DNA of 64,000 bases from Brachybacterium massiliense (GCF_900184245.1 NZ_FXXB01000008.1:1223763-1287762), one strand, 5' to 3'. Numbered from the stretch's first letter, positions 7,504-16,368 are shown. A program made the numbers and translations. Notes: a model not told the origin generated them from the letters alone.

Positions 7504-9144
7504 GTGAGTGCATCGACCTCATCCGCCGGCGCCGCAGCGCCGAGCGCCGATCGCGGCGCCTTCTCCGGCCGCATCGCGTTCATCTTCGCCGCCATCGGCT
7601 CCGCCGTGGGCCTGGGCAACATCTGGCGCTTCCCCGCCGTGGCCTATGAGAACGGCGGCGGCGCGTTCATCCTGCCGTACCTGGTCGCGCTGCTGACCGC
7701 CGGCGTCCCGCTGCTGTTCCTGGACTACGCCCTGGGCCACCGCTGGCGCGGCTCCGCCCCCGCCGCCTGGCGCCGCTTCACGCGCTGGACCGAGTTCATC
7801 GGCTGGTGGCAGGTGCTGATCGCCCTGATCATCGCGCTGTACTACGCGCTGATCCTGGCTTGGGCCACGAACTACACGATCTTCTCGCTCGACCAGCGCT
7901 GGGGCGATGACCCCGGGGCGTTCTTCGGCGAGTACACCAAGGCGCTCGGGGGCGCCGAGGCGACCGTCTCCTTCGACATCGTGCCCGCCGTGCTGATCTC
8001 GATGATCGTGGTGTGGCTCGCGGTGATCGTCGTGATGGCGCTCGGCGTGCAGAAGGGCATCTCTGCCAGCGCGGTCGTGTTCATCCCGCTGCTGGTGGTG
8101 ATGTTCGTGATCCTGGTGGTGCGCTCGCTGTTCCTGCCCGGCGCGGTCGACGGCCTGGACGCCTTCTTCCAGCCCAACTGGGCCGCGCTGCTGGACCCGG
8201 GCGTGTGGATCGCCGCCTACGGGCAGATCTTCTTCTCGCTCTCGGTGGCTTTCGGCATCATGCTCACCTACTCCTCCTACCTGAAGAAGAAGACCGACCT
8301 CACCGGCTCCGGTCTGGTGGTGGGCTTCGCGAACTCGGGCTTCGAGATCCTGTGCGGCATCGGCGTGTTCTCGGCGCTGGGCTTCATGGCCCAGGCGCAG
8401 GGCGTGGCGATCGACGAGGTCGTCACCTCCGGCGTGGGCCTGGCCTTCATCGCCTTCCCCACCATCATCTCCGAGGCCCCGGCCGGTGCGCTGATCGGCG
8501 TGCTGTTCTTCGGCTCCCTGGTGCTCGCAGGCTTCACCTCCCTGATCTCGATCGTCGAGGTGGTCATCGCCGCGGTCCAGGACAAGTTCGGCCTGGCCCG
8601 CCTCTCCGCGACCCTCCTGGTCAGCGTGCCGATGGCCGTGGTCTCCGTGGTGCTGTTCTCGACCACGATGGGCCTGCCGCTGCTGGACGTGATGGACAAG
8701 TGGGTCAACGAGTACGGGATCGTCGCCGCCGCGGCGGTGTCCACGCTGATCGTCTCCTACGCGGTGCGAGGCCTGCCCACGCTGCGCGATCACCTCAACC
8801 ATCGCGGCAGCTTCCCGGTGGGGCGCCTGTGGATGGTGTTCGTGGCCGTGATCGCCCCGGTGGTGCTCGGCGTCTCGCTGGTGCTGTCCACCATCAGCCT
8901 GCTCACCGCCGAGGGCACCTACGAGGGCTACCCCGGCTGGTTCGTGCTGGTGTTCGGCTGGCTGATGGCGATCGGTCTGGTGGTGGTCGCGATCGGGCTC
9001 TCCCTGATCCCGTGGCCCGCCGGCTCGAACCTCTACAAGGCCGACTCCGACGGCGACCCGATCGCTCCGGAGGCCGTGGCCGGCAAGGGTCTGGTCATCG
9101 TGCCCGAGGCCGAGTCCCCGCACGAGCTGCGCTCAGCCCCGTGA
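7504..9144 (+). CDS. metP: Sodium-dependent (NSS family) methionine/alanine importer, MetP-like
   Basis: A 546-residue neurotransmitter:sodium symporter family protein. The first membrane helix has the Na+-binding signature FAAIGSAVGLGNIWRFP (residues about 28-44), and about twelve hydrophobic segments follow. The GTG start at 7504 is six bases after a GGAGG site; the 42 codons in frame upstream are not family-like. The next gene encodes a 35-residue membrane peptide of the MetS type, which in Corynebacterium glutamicum is required for MetP activity. The assignment as methionine/alanine importer rests mainly on that partner. Confidence 0.92.
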   Translation: MSASTSSAGAAAPSADRGAFSGRIAFIFAAIGSAVGLGNIWRFPAVAYENGGGAFILPYLVALLTAGVPLLFLDYALGHRWRGSAPAAWRRFTRWTEFIGWWQVLIALIIALYYALILAWATNYTIFSLDQRWGDDPGAFFGEYTKALGGAEATVSFDIVPAVLISMIVVWLAVIVVMALGVQKGISASAVVFIPLLVVMFVILVVRSLFLPGAVDGLDAFFQPNWAALLDPGVWIAAYGQIFFSLSVAFGIMLTYSSYLKKKTDLTGSGLVVGFANSGFEILCGIGVFSALGFMAQAQGVAIDEVVTSGVGLAFIAFPTIISEAPAGALIGVLFFGSLVLAGFTSLISIVEVVIAAVQDKFGLARLSATLLVSVPMAVVSVVLFSTTMGLPLLDVMDKWVNEYGIVAAAAVSTLIVSYAVRGLPTLRDHLNHRGSFPVGRLWMVFVAVIAPVVLGVSLVLSTISLLTAEGTYEGYPGWFVLVFGWLMAIGLVVVAIGLSLIPWPAGSNLYKADSDGDPIAPEAVAGKGLVIVPEAESPHELRSAP

Positions 9145-9219
9145 CCGGGCAGGGGCCGACCCGCACCGGCCGGCCCCTGCCCCGCCAGTCCTTCCTCCCC
9201 TCACCCACCAGGAGTGATC

Positions 9220-9327
9220 ATGTCCTTCGCCTCCATCGTCATGATGATCGTTGCGATCGCCACCGTCTGGGGCGGCCTCGCCGCCGCCATCGTCAACCTG
9301 CGCCGTCACCCGGAGAACGACGACTGA
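9220..9327 (+). CDS. metS: MetS-type small subunit of methionine/alanine importer
   Basis: A 35-residue peptide with one transmembrane helix (about residues 4-25) and a short charged tail RRHPENDD. An AGGAG site at 9210-9214 lies five bases before the ATG. It follows the NSS symporter gene by 75 bases. Size, topology and position match the MaAIMP_sms/MetS family of small subunits that activate MetP-type symporters. Too short for many gene finders. Confidence 0.82.
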   Translation: MSFASIVMMIVAIATVWGGLAAAIVNLRRHPENDD

Positions 9328-9380
9328 CCTGAGCCGCGGCCGGTCCGGGCTGGCCCCGGCCCCGGCCCGGTCCTGCCCCC

Positions 9381-9446
9381 ACCCAGAAATGAAGCCCAGG
9401 GACCGATGTGTGATCGCGCATCGGTCCCTGGGCTTCATTTCTGGGT
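9381..9446 (+). terminator. Perfect 28-bp-arm extragenic palindrome
   Basis: Arms 9381-9408 and 9419-9446 are exact reverse complements around a 10-base loop. The arm begins ACCCAGAAATGAAGCCCAGG. It lies 53 bases after metS and probably ends that transcript, although there is no U-tract. A decayed copy is at 4048-4113. Confidence 0.8.
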
Positions 9447-9461
9447 GGCAGCGCGGCGGGG

Positions 9462-9509
9462 CAGCTGGACGGCTGGACAGCTGGACGGCTGGACAGCTGG
9501 ACGGCTGGA
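9462..9509. repeat. Three exact tandem copies of a 16-mer
   Basis: The unit CAGCTGGACGGCTGGA occurs at 9462-9477, 9478-9493 and 9494-9509 without mismatch, between two large hairpins. It is non-coding; copy number is likely to vary between strains. Confidence 0.9.
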
Positions 9510-9549
9510 CCGGGGTCGCCGCCCGGCCATGCTCGGGGCGTGTCGTCCG

Positions 9550-9605
9550 CGGGCCTATGGCAGCACTCACTGGTCATATCGCCAGTGCGTGCTGCCATAG
9601 GCCCG
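9550..9605 (-). terminator. 24-bp-arm palindrome downstream of the ECF operon
   Basis: Arms 9550-9573 and 9582-9605 pair with one mismatch around an 8-base loop; the arm begins CGGGCCTATGGCAGCAC. It lies about 115 bases past the end of the ECF transporter operon, so it probably serves as its terminator. Confidence 0.65.
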
Positions 9606-9719
9606 TACTCGTCATCTCACCGTGCACCGGCCAGGACCTTGGGGATCGAGAAACTGCCAGGGCCGTGGAGTTCCGCGCACCGGACGGGGCCGCAGTCCCG
9701 CGCCGCGCTCCCCGCCCCC

Positions 9720-10547
9720 TCACCGGTGCAGCGGGAACTGCGCGCCCAGCCAGTAGGCGCCGATCACGGTCAGCGCGGTCGCGGCGAGCACGGCCACGTC
9801 CAGGCCCGTTACCCTCAGGTAGGCCAGGCGCAGGGTGCGGCCTGCGGGGTTGGACGCCCCGTAGGTGAAGCCGCGGGTCTCGAGCGCCTCGACCGTGGTG
9901 CGCACGTTCTTGGCGGTGTTGAGCATGATCGGGTAGAACGCGGTCACCGCCATCACGCACCACTGCCACACCACGCGCCAGCCCAGCAGCCCGCGCCGCT
10001 CGGGCGGGGCGTGGCGCAGCCGCTGTCCCTCGAACACGGTGACGTACTCGTCCACCAGGATCGGCAGCATCCGGTACCCGTAGCTGACCCCGAAGGCGAG
10101 CAGCTCGGGGGCGCGCAGCGCGAGCAGGGCGTCGGAGAGCTTCTCGGGGTCCAGGGACACGAAGGCCGCCATCGACGCCATCGAGACGGCGCCGAGCTTG
10201 AGGTTCAGCTCGGCGAGCGCGATCAGCGTGGTCAGGTCGCCGCCGAACAGGAAGGCGGCGACGAACAGGGCGATCACGTCCGCACCGAGCCCGATCACGA
10301 ACAGGCCCAGCACGAGCGGGCCCACCCGGGCGAGGATCACCGAGACCACGCCGAGCACGAAGAAGCCGATCAGCACGGTGAGGTTGTGGGTGAACCAGGG
10401 CGCGATCGCCATCACCAGGTACCAGGCGATGACCATGCGCGGGTCCATGCGGGCGAAGAGTCCGCCGCGGGTGGAGTAGGCGGTGCGCAGCAACTCCAGG
10501 CGCACCCAGTCGACGCTGAGCACGTCATGGGTCTTGCGGGCCATCAT
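9720..10547 (-). CDS. ECF transporter T component (EcfT)
   Basis: A 275-residue integral membrane coupling protein of an energy-coupling factor transporter. The central hydrophobic helices and the C-terminal coupling region with ALRAPELLAFGVSYGYRMLPILVDEY and TVEALETRGF (the A-R-G type motif that contacts the ATPases) identify EcfT. The first ATG overlaps the stop of the ATPase gene by four bases. It is the last gene of a three-gene operon encoding S, A-A' and T components. The substrate is not evident. Confidence 0.9.
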   Translation of the reverse strand: MMARKTHDVLSVDWVRLELLRTAYSTRGGLFARMDPRMVIAWYLVMAIAPWFTHNLTVLIGFFVLGVVSVILARVGPLVLGLFVIGLGADVIALFVAAFLFGGDLTTLIALAELNLKLGAVSMASMAAFVSLDPEKLSDALLALRAPELLAFGVSYGYRMLPILVDEYVTVFEGQRLRHAPPERRGLLGWRVVWQWCVMAVTAFYPIMLNTAKNVRTTVEALETRGFTYGASNPAGRTLRLAYLRVTGLDVAVLAATALTVIGAYWLGAQFPLHR

Positions 10548-12358
10548 CGCTCCTGGGGATCTGAGGTGAGGGCGGGCAGGTCGAGCCGGGTGCGCAGCTC
10601 CGCGGCGGTCAGCGGCAGCGGGTCCAGGCCCAGCTGGTGGGCGATGCGGGCGGCCTGCGGCGGGACCAGACGGGCCTGGGCGGTGAGCTCGGGACGGGAG
10701 AACAGCTCGCGCGGGGTGAGGTCGGCGAGCACGCGGCCCTGGTCCAGCACGATCACGCGGCTGGCCCAGGAGGCCACGAGCTCCATGTCGTGGGTGGCGA
10801 CCACGGCGCAGCGCACGGTCTCGGCGAGGGAGTCGAGCATCCCGGTGACGTCGTGGCGGGAGCGCACGTCCAGGCTCGAGGTGGGCTCGTCGAGCAACAG
10901 CAGGGTGGGCCGCATCGCGAGGCCGATGGCGATGGTGGCGCGGCGCTGCTGGCCGCCGGAGAGCGTGCGACCGTCGCGCGCGGCGAGCTGGTCCAGCCCC
11001 ACCCGCGTGATCACCTCGTCGACCCGCGCCTCGGCGTCCGGCACCCTGCGGCCGGTGGGGAACAGGGCGACGTCGGCCCGCACGGTGTCCTTGAGGAACA
11101 TCTGCTGGGGGTGCTGGTAGAGGTAGGCGACGTGGTCGGAGAGCCGTGCTGCGGAGCGGGAGCGGGTGTCGATCCCGTCCACGGTGACGGTGCCCTGGCG
11201 GGGCACGATCAGGCCGGTCAGCAGCTTCATCAGGGTGGTCTTGCCGGCGCCGTTGGTGCCCACCAGCGCGATCCGCTCCCCCGCCCGCAGGTCGAGGTCG
11301 AGGTCCACCAGCACGGGGGCGAGGTCGCCGGCGACGGTGCGATAGCCGTGGTGGATGCCGCGCAGCGTGGCGACCGGGTCCCCGGTCTCCGCACCCGTCG
11401 GCCGCGAGTCCGCCGTCGGCCACGAACCCGCCGTCGGCTCGGGCCCGGCAGCGCGCTCCCTCACATGCGGCCGCAGCGCCGTCACCGCGGAGGGCACGTC
11501 GAGTGCCACGCTCTCCTCGCCCACCGCGGCGGTGAGCGAGACCGCGTCGGGCGCGGGGATGCCGTGGGCCTCGAGGTCGCCGTGGCGGTCCATCGCGTCC
11601 TGCACGCCCAGGTGCCACACGGGGGCGCCGTCGGCCATCAGCACCACCGAGCGGGCGAACTCGGCGATGAACTCGGCGTGGTGCTCGATCGCGATCACGG
11701 TGATGCCGTGCTCCTGGTTCAGGGCACGCAGGCGCAGGTAGATCTCACGGGCGCGGGCCGGGTCGAGCTCGGCCACGGGCTCGTCCACCACGATCACCTC
11801 GGGCCGCATCGCGAGCACCGCGGCGAGGGCCACCAGGTGTGCCTGCCCGCCGGAGAGCTGCCAGACGAAGCTGTCGCGCAGGTGGGAGATGCCCAGCTGC
11901 TCGAGCGCCTCCTCGGTGCGCTCGCGGTAGTCCTGGTGCCCGAAGTTCAACGGCCCGAAGGCGACCTCGTCGCGGACCGTCGGCCGCACCAGCTGGTTCT
12001 GGAAGTCCTGGTAGACGTAGCCCACGCGGCTCGAGAGCTCCGCGACGGAGGAGTCCCAGGTGTCGATCCCGTTCACGTGCACGGAGCCGGCGAAGTCCCC
12101 GTTCCAGTAGTGCGGGACCAGGCCGTTGAAGGTCTTGCACAGGGTGGTCTTGGCAGAGCCGTTGCCCCCGACCACCGCCACGAAGTCGCCTCGTTCGATC
12201 GTGAGATCGACGTTGCGCAGCGTGTCGCGGTCCGCCCCGGGATAGCGGAAGGACAGGTCCTTCACGACGATCACGGGATCGACGGGTGTGCCGTCCCCGG
12301 GCGCGGAGGCCACGGGCGCGGTGGCCTCAGGGGCGGTGGTCGGGGGCGCGGTCTGCAT
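10544..12358 (-). CDS. ECF transporter ATPase, two ATP-binding domains fused (EcfA-A')
   Basis: A 604-residue protein with two complete ABC ATPase domains, about 28-265 and 330-565. The first has an unusual Walker A, GGNGSAKTT (64-72), with Ala replacing the usual Gly before Lys, then LSGGQ at 168-172 and VIVVDEPVAELD. The second has GTNGAGKTT, LSGGQQRRATIA and LLLLDEP. Each has a Q-loop (YQDFQNQL and YQHPQQMF, the latter typical of cobalt/ECF ATPases). The AGGAG site precedes ATG 12358. It lies between S-fusion and T genes in one operon. The linker (about 300-330) is low complexity. Confidence 0.93.
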   Translation of the reverse strand: MQTAPPTTAPEATAPVASAPGDGTPVDPVIVVKDLSFRYPGADRDTLRNVDLTIERGDFVAVVGGNGSAKTTLCKTFNGLVPHYWNGDFAGSVHVNGIDTWDSSVAELSSRVGYVYQDFQNQLVRPTVRDEVAFGPLNFGHQDYRERTEEALEQLGISHLRDSFVWQLSGGQAHLVALAAVLAMRPEVIVVDEPVAELDPARAREIYLRLRALNQEHGITVIAIEHHAEFIAEFARSVVLMADGAPVWHLGVQDAMDRHGDLEAHGIPAPDAVSLTAAVGEESVALDVPSAVTALRPHVRERAAGPEPTAGSWPTADSRPTGAETGDPVATLRGIHHGYRTVAGDLAPVLVDLDLDLRAGERIALVGTNGAGKTTLMKLLTGLIVPRQGTVTVDGIDTRSRSAARLSDHVAYLYQHPQQMFLKDTVRADVALFPTGRRVPDAEARVDEVITRVGLDQLAARDGRTLSGGQQRRATIAIGLAMRPTLLLLDEPTSSLDVRSRHDVTGMLDSLAETVRCAVVATHDMELVASWASRVIVLDQGRVLADLTPRELFSRPELTAQARLVPPQAARIAHQLGLDPLPLTAAELRTRLDLPALTSDPQER

Positions 12359-12400
12359 GATGCTCCTGGTCGGCTCGGCTCGTCCGGGGTATCCGGCGCC

Positions 12401-15016
12401 TCAGCGCTCGGTCTCCGCGTCCCGGGAGGCTCCGGGGGTGGTGCGGGAGAGGCGGAACAGGGCCAGGGCGACCACCATCACCAGCACGATCGCGGCGACG
12501 GAGACGAGCAGGAACCAGTTGCCGAAGCGGTCCAGGAAGTCCGGCTCCCAGGCGCCGGCGCTGAGGTCGAAGGCCTCGAGGAAGGCGAAGCCGAAGGACG
12601 CGATCGCCAGCAGCAGCGCGAAGCCCACGAACAGTGGGGTCCGGGGCGCATCGCCGGGGATCGGCTCGCCGGGCACGCGCGGACGCATCCCCATCAGCGG
12701 CTCGATCTTGCCGTGCAGGGCGGGGATCAGCCAGATCGCGGGGATCGCGCCGAGCAGGATGCCGCTCATGATCACGTCCACGCCGAGGCCCAAGATCTCC
12801 AGGGTCAGCACCGATTCGGGCAGCCCCTCGACGTACTCGGCGTCCTCGACGCCGATCCACACCTTGCCGAGGTCCACCACGGCGGAGAGGATCTTGTCGA
12901 TGAGGATGATCGCGACCGCGCCGATCGCGATCTGGAGGCGATTGCGGGGATTGCGCACGAGCGAGCCGCCGACGTAGATCGCGAGGAACATCTGCAGGTA
13001 GCCCTCGATCTCGGCGAGGCCGGAGAAGTCACCCATCAGCAGGTCGGTGAACACGATCTCGCCCAGCGGTGCGCCGAGCGCAGCCCAGAACGGGGACAGC
13101 AGCGCCGCCATCGCGAGCGGCACGAAGATCATGTTGGACACGGAGATGTCCACGGGCCCGATCGAGGGGTCCGGGACGATCTCGAGGATGATGTTCGACA
13201 GCCCGAACAGGGACATCGACAGCACGAACACCATCAGCTTCTGGGAGGTGGTCAGCTCGGTGCGGCGCACGCCGTCGACGACGCCGCGCAGGCGGCCGCG
13301 GCGCTGGTCGTCGGCGGGCGGGGCGGGGATCTGGGTGGACATGGTCAGCATCGCGGCGAGCACACTGATGACCTGGTCGGGGGAATCGAGCACGTGGTCG
13401 GCGTCGCCGCTGGTCAGTGCGGCCTCGAGGGTCTCGTCGGAGTCCTTGCCGCCGCGCAGCAGGCAGATGGTGCCGATGCCGGCGTCGCGGCCTCCGCGAC
13501 CGTCGTTCAGGGCCTTGTCGCCCACGTAGACGACGTCGGCCCGGTCGGTCTCGAGCCCGGCGAGGGCGGCCTCGAAGATCGCGCCGCCGGGCTTGCGCAC
13601 CCCGATCTCGTCGGAGTACGCGGCGGGGCCGATCATCGCGGCCAGGCCGTAGCGGGCGAGGATCTCGCGCACGCCGCGGCCGGAGATGGTGTTCGAGACG
13701 ATGCCTACCACGATCCCGTTCTCGTGGCACCAGCGGATCAGCTCGAGCGCACCGGGGCGCGGGGCGGGCAGGTTCTTGTTCCGGTGCAGGAGCAGGGACA
13801 GCTGCGCGCCCTCGAGCCGGAGGGCGGCGCGCAGCGGGGCGGGCAGTTCGGCGCCGACGAGGTCGCCCCAGAGCATCGCCGGGTCGATCTCCTCGTGCCG
13901 GTGGGCGGGGTCGGCGGAGGCGTCGCGGGCCCGCTTGCGGGCGCGGTGGCGGTCCCAGCCCTCGGCCGCGGCGCGCTCGGCGGTCTCGAGGTCGATCGGG
14001 TGGCCGATGCGCTGCGAGAGCGCAACGATCCGGGCGGCGACCTCGGTGAAGCGCTGCGGGTTCGGGGTGGACAGGGTGATCACGCCGCCGTGGTCCAGCA
14101 GCAGGGCGGGGCGTCGGTCAGGGGCGATCGACGGGCCCGCGCCGCTGCGCGGCGCCGGCTCGCTGTCGAGCGCCTCGCGCAGCGGCTCGAGCAGCCCCTC
14201 CGGGGTCTCGAGCACGAGGTCGGGCACGTCGGTGATGCGGAAGGGAGGGTTGTCGGTACGGCGGTCGCGGGTGATCACCACGGCGCCCACGCCCGCGCGG
14301 CGCCCGGCGACCACGTCGCGATCCAGGGTGTCCCCCACGTACCAGGTCTGAGCGGGGGTGACGCCGAGCGCCTCGGTGGCCAGGTGGATCATGTCCGGAT
14401 GGGGTTTGCGGATCCCCACCTCGTCGGAGTAGATCTGCACCCCGAAGTGCTCGGCCAGTCCGAGGCTGTCCAGGATCGTGCGGTGGGCGCGGCCGGAGTG
14501 GGCATTGGAGACGATCCCGAGCCGGATCCCGCGGGTGGTGCACTCGGTGAGCAGCTCGGCGATGCCGGGGCGCGGATGATGCTCGGCGACCAGCGGCGCC
14601 ATCACGGCGAGCAGCTCCTGGGCGTCGAGCGCGAGGGCGCTGCGCACCGTCGGCGCGAGGTCGGCGAGCAGGAAGTCCTCGACGATCTCGCGCGGGGCGA
14701 GCTCGCGCGGGGCCAGGCGCCGGCTGGCGGCGTTCTTCCACAGCGACAGCGCGGAGCGGCCCACCCGCAGGGAGTCCTCGACCTCGGCGGTCTCGAGCTC
14801 GGCGCCGACGGCGCGGGCGCGCTCGACCACGATCTCCGCAAGCTCCCGCGCCCAGCTCAGGCGGGAGGTGGTGGAGATGACCACGCCGCCGAAGTCCAGC
14901 AGCAGTGCGCGCGGCGCCGGGAGGGCGGGATGCTCGCCGCCGGGCCGCGTCGCCTCGAGGCAGCCGGGCCCGGTGGGGGTGGGGCCCGGCTGCGGGGTGC
15001 GAGGCGCAGTGCTCAC
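12401..15016 (-). CDS. Two HAD phosphatase domains fused to an ECF S component
   Basis: An 871-residue chain with three parts. HAD domain 1 (about 35-285) has nucleophile Asp41 in LLLDFGGVV, Ser170 in GIVSN, Lys204 in GIRKPHPD and YVGDTLDRD. HAD domain 2 (about 302-555) repeats this with Asp308 in LLLDHGGV, Ser441, Lys475 and YVGDKALND. Residues about 590-871 form a six-helix-like membrane domain resembling ECF substrate-binding (S) subunits, with a C-terminal extra helix. The reading frame is open throughout. The GTG start at 15016 follows GGAGAG. An internal ATG at 13342 could start the S part alone but has no ribosome site. EcfA-A' and EcfT follow. Confidence 0.85.
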   Translation of the reverse strand: MSTAPRTPQPGPTPTGPGCLEATRPGGEHPALPAPRALLLDFGGVVISTTSRLSWARELAEIVVERARAVGAELETAEVEDSLRVGRSALSLWKNAASRRLAPRELAPREIVEDFLLADLAPTVRSALALDAQELLAVMAPLVAEHHPRPGIAELLTECTTRGIRLGIVSNAHSGRAHRTILDSLGLAEHFGVQIYSDEVGIRKPHPDMIHLATEALGVTPAQTWYVGDTLDRDVVAGRRAGVGAVVITRDRRTDNPPFRITDVPDLVLETPEGLLEPLREALDSEPAPRSGAGPSIAPDRRPALLLDHGGVITLSTPNPQRFTEVAARIVALSQRIGHPIDLETAERAAAEGWDRHRARKRARDASADPAHRHEEIDPAMLWGDLVGAELPAPLRAALRLEGAQLSLLLHRNKNLPAPRPGALELIRWCHENGIVVGIVSNTISGRGVREILARYGLAAMIGPAAYSDEIGVRKPGGAIFEAALAGLETDRADVVYVGDKALNDGRGGRDAGIGTICLLRGGKDSDETLEAALTSGDADHVLDSPDQVISVLAAMLTMSTQIPAPPADDQRRGRLRGVVDGVRRTELTTSQKLMVFVLSMSLFGLSNIILEIVPDPSIGPVDISVSNMIFVPLAMAALLSPFWAALGAPLGEIVFTDLLMGDFSGLAEIEGYLQMFLAIYVGGSLVRNPRNRLQIAIGAVAIILIDKILSAVVDLGKVWIGVEDAEYVEGLPESVLTLEILGLGVDVIMSGILLGAIPAIWLIPALHGKIEPLMGMRPRVPGEPIPGDAPRTPLFVGFALLLAIASFGFAFLEAFDLSAGAWEPDFLDRFGNWFLLVSVAAIVLVMVVALALFRLSRTTPGASRDAETER

Positions 15017-15139
15017 GTCTCTCCGATCTGGAAGGGGGCGAGGCCGGGGGTTCCGACGTCGCACCAGCCACGCTAGGAAGGAAGCCCGGGCACCCCGTGA
15101 ACTCTCGGTGAACCTCCCGCCACACCTTCGGCTCGGGCA

Positions 15140-15153
15140 CTGAAACTCTTCAG
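15140..15153. promoter_or_regulatory. Candidate operator upstream of LacI gene
   Basis: CTGAAACTCTTCAG is a 5-4-5 inverted repeat in the gap between the ECF operon and the divergent LacI gene. Its position suits autoregulation, or control of the ECF operon, by that regulator. Inference from symmetry and position only. Confidence 0.3.
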
Positions 15154-15195
15154 ATCCCGAGGTCAGCGGGCGGTGCGGCCGTGTAGACCGGTGTC

Positions 15196-16209
15196 ATGGA
15201 GTCGGTGACGCTCGCGGATGTCGCCCGGGAGGCGGGGGTCTCCTCGGCGGCGGCGTCGATGGCGCTGAACGATCGTCCCGGGGTGGCTCGGGGCACCCGG
15301 GAGCGGGTGCTGCTCGCGGCGCGGCGGCTGGGATACCGCCGACGGGGCCGCGGCGCGGGACTGATCGGGGTGATCCCCACGGACCTCGGCAATCCGTACC
15401 ACACCGATGTCATCGCCGGGATCGAGGCGGAGGCGGAGACCCTCGGGCTCGGGGTGGTGATCGCCCATGGCCGGCGCGACAGCGACCATCTCGAACGCCA
15501 GCTGCAGCGCCTGCTCGACCTGGACGTGGACGGCATCGTCGCGGTCACCACGTGGCTGAGCCCGCACGCGCTCGAGCAGGCCGGGCGCACGGTGCCGGTG
15601 GTGGTGATCGGGCGGATGCAGGATGCGGTGCCGGGCACCGACGCGGTGCGGAACCTGGACCAGGCCGGGGCGGCGCTCGCGGTGCGGCACCTGGTGGAGC
15701 GCGGCCACCGCCGCCTCGCGCACGTGACCCTGTCCACGCGGCCGGGGCCGGCGATGCGCAGGGCCGGCTTCCTCGCCGAGGCCGAACGGCTGGGGCTGCG
15801 CGAGAACGCGCAGGTGATCGGCCCGGAGTCCGCGAGCGAGGGCATCGACCTGCTGCTGCGGGCGCTGCGCCGGGGCGATCCCACCGCCCCCACCGCCGTG
15901 TTCGCGGCGAATGACATCGCAGCGGTGGAGGTGCTGCACCGGGCCGCGGATCTGGGGGTCGAGGTGCCGGCCCGGCTGAGCGTGGTCGGCTACGACTCCT
16001 CCGCGGTCGCGCTCACCGTGCGCCCGCACCTGACCAGCGTGAACCAGCCCCGGCAGGAGATGGGGAAGCTCGCCGCGCAGATGCTGCGCGAGCGCCTGGC
16101 GGGACGGGACCACGACGCCTCGGCGAGCGTCGAGCCGGTGCTGCGGATCCGCGACTCGACCGGCCCGGGCCCCGCGCTGTCGGCGGGTGCTGCGGAGAGT
16201 GGAGTGTGA
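15196..16209 (+). CDS. LacI family transcriptional regulator
   Basis: A 337-residue repressor-type protein. The N-terminal helix-turn-helix VTLADVAREAGVSSAAASMALN (residues 4-25) and the hinge VLLAARRLGYRRRG are followed by a periplasmic-binding-like sensor domain (about 58-325). The recognition helix reads SSAAASMAL instead of the common SxxTVSRVL, so its operator may differ from those of the other LacI proteins here. It faces the HAD/ECF-S gene across 179 bases and may control it. Ligand unknown. Confidence 0.9.
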   Translation: MESVTLADVAREAGVSSAAASMALNDRPGVARGTRERVLLAARRLGYRRRGRGAGLIGVIPTDLGNPYHTDVIAGIEAEAETLGLGVVIAHGRRDSDHLERQLQRLLDLDVDGIVAVTTWLSPHALEQAGRTVPVVVIGRMQDAVPGTDAVRNLDQAGAALAVRHLVERGHRRLAHVTLSTRPGPAMRRAGFLAEAERLGLRENAQVIGPESASEGIDLLLRALRRGDPTAPTAVFAANDIAAVEVLHRAADLGVEVPARLSVVGYDSSAVALTVRPHLTSVNQPRQEMGKLAAQMLRERLAGRDHDASASVEPVLRIRDSTGPGPALSAGAAESGV

Positions 16210-16276
16210 CCTGCGCCCGCCCGGTTAGCGCGCATCCGGTGCGTCGGGTACTCTGATACCTGCTCTGAGGAGCGCT

Positions 16277-16361
16277 GGAGGATTCGCATAGCGGCCTAGT
16301 GCGCACGCCTGGAACGCGTGTTGGGTTAACGCCCTCGGGGGTTCAAATCCCCCATCCTCCG
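16277..16361 (+). tRNA. tRNA-Ser (GGA anticodon)
   Basis: An 85-base class II tRNA. The acceptor stem GGAGGAT pairs with ATCCTCC (16354-16360), with discriminator G at 16361. The anticodon stem-loop CACGC-CTGGAAC-GCGTG places GGA at 16311-16313. A long variable arm and the T arm GGGGGTTCAAATCCCCC follow. The 3' CCA is not encoded (CCG follows). Confidence 0.95.
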
Positions 16362-16368
16362 CCGCAAG

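Noticed and set aside
9462..9509. CRISPR array
   Set aside because: The 16-mers are directly contiguous with no spacers, and no cas genes are present.
10637..15076. Nearly 1,500-codon open frame opposite the ECF operon
   Set aside because: Same antisense effect of high third-position GC; the translation is His/Gly/Asp-rich with no domain, and the opposite strand encodes the ECF proteins.
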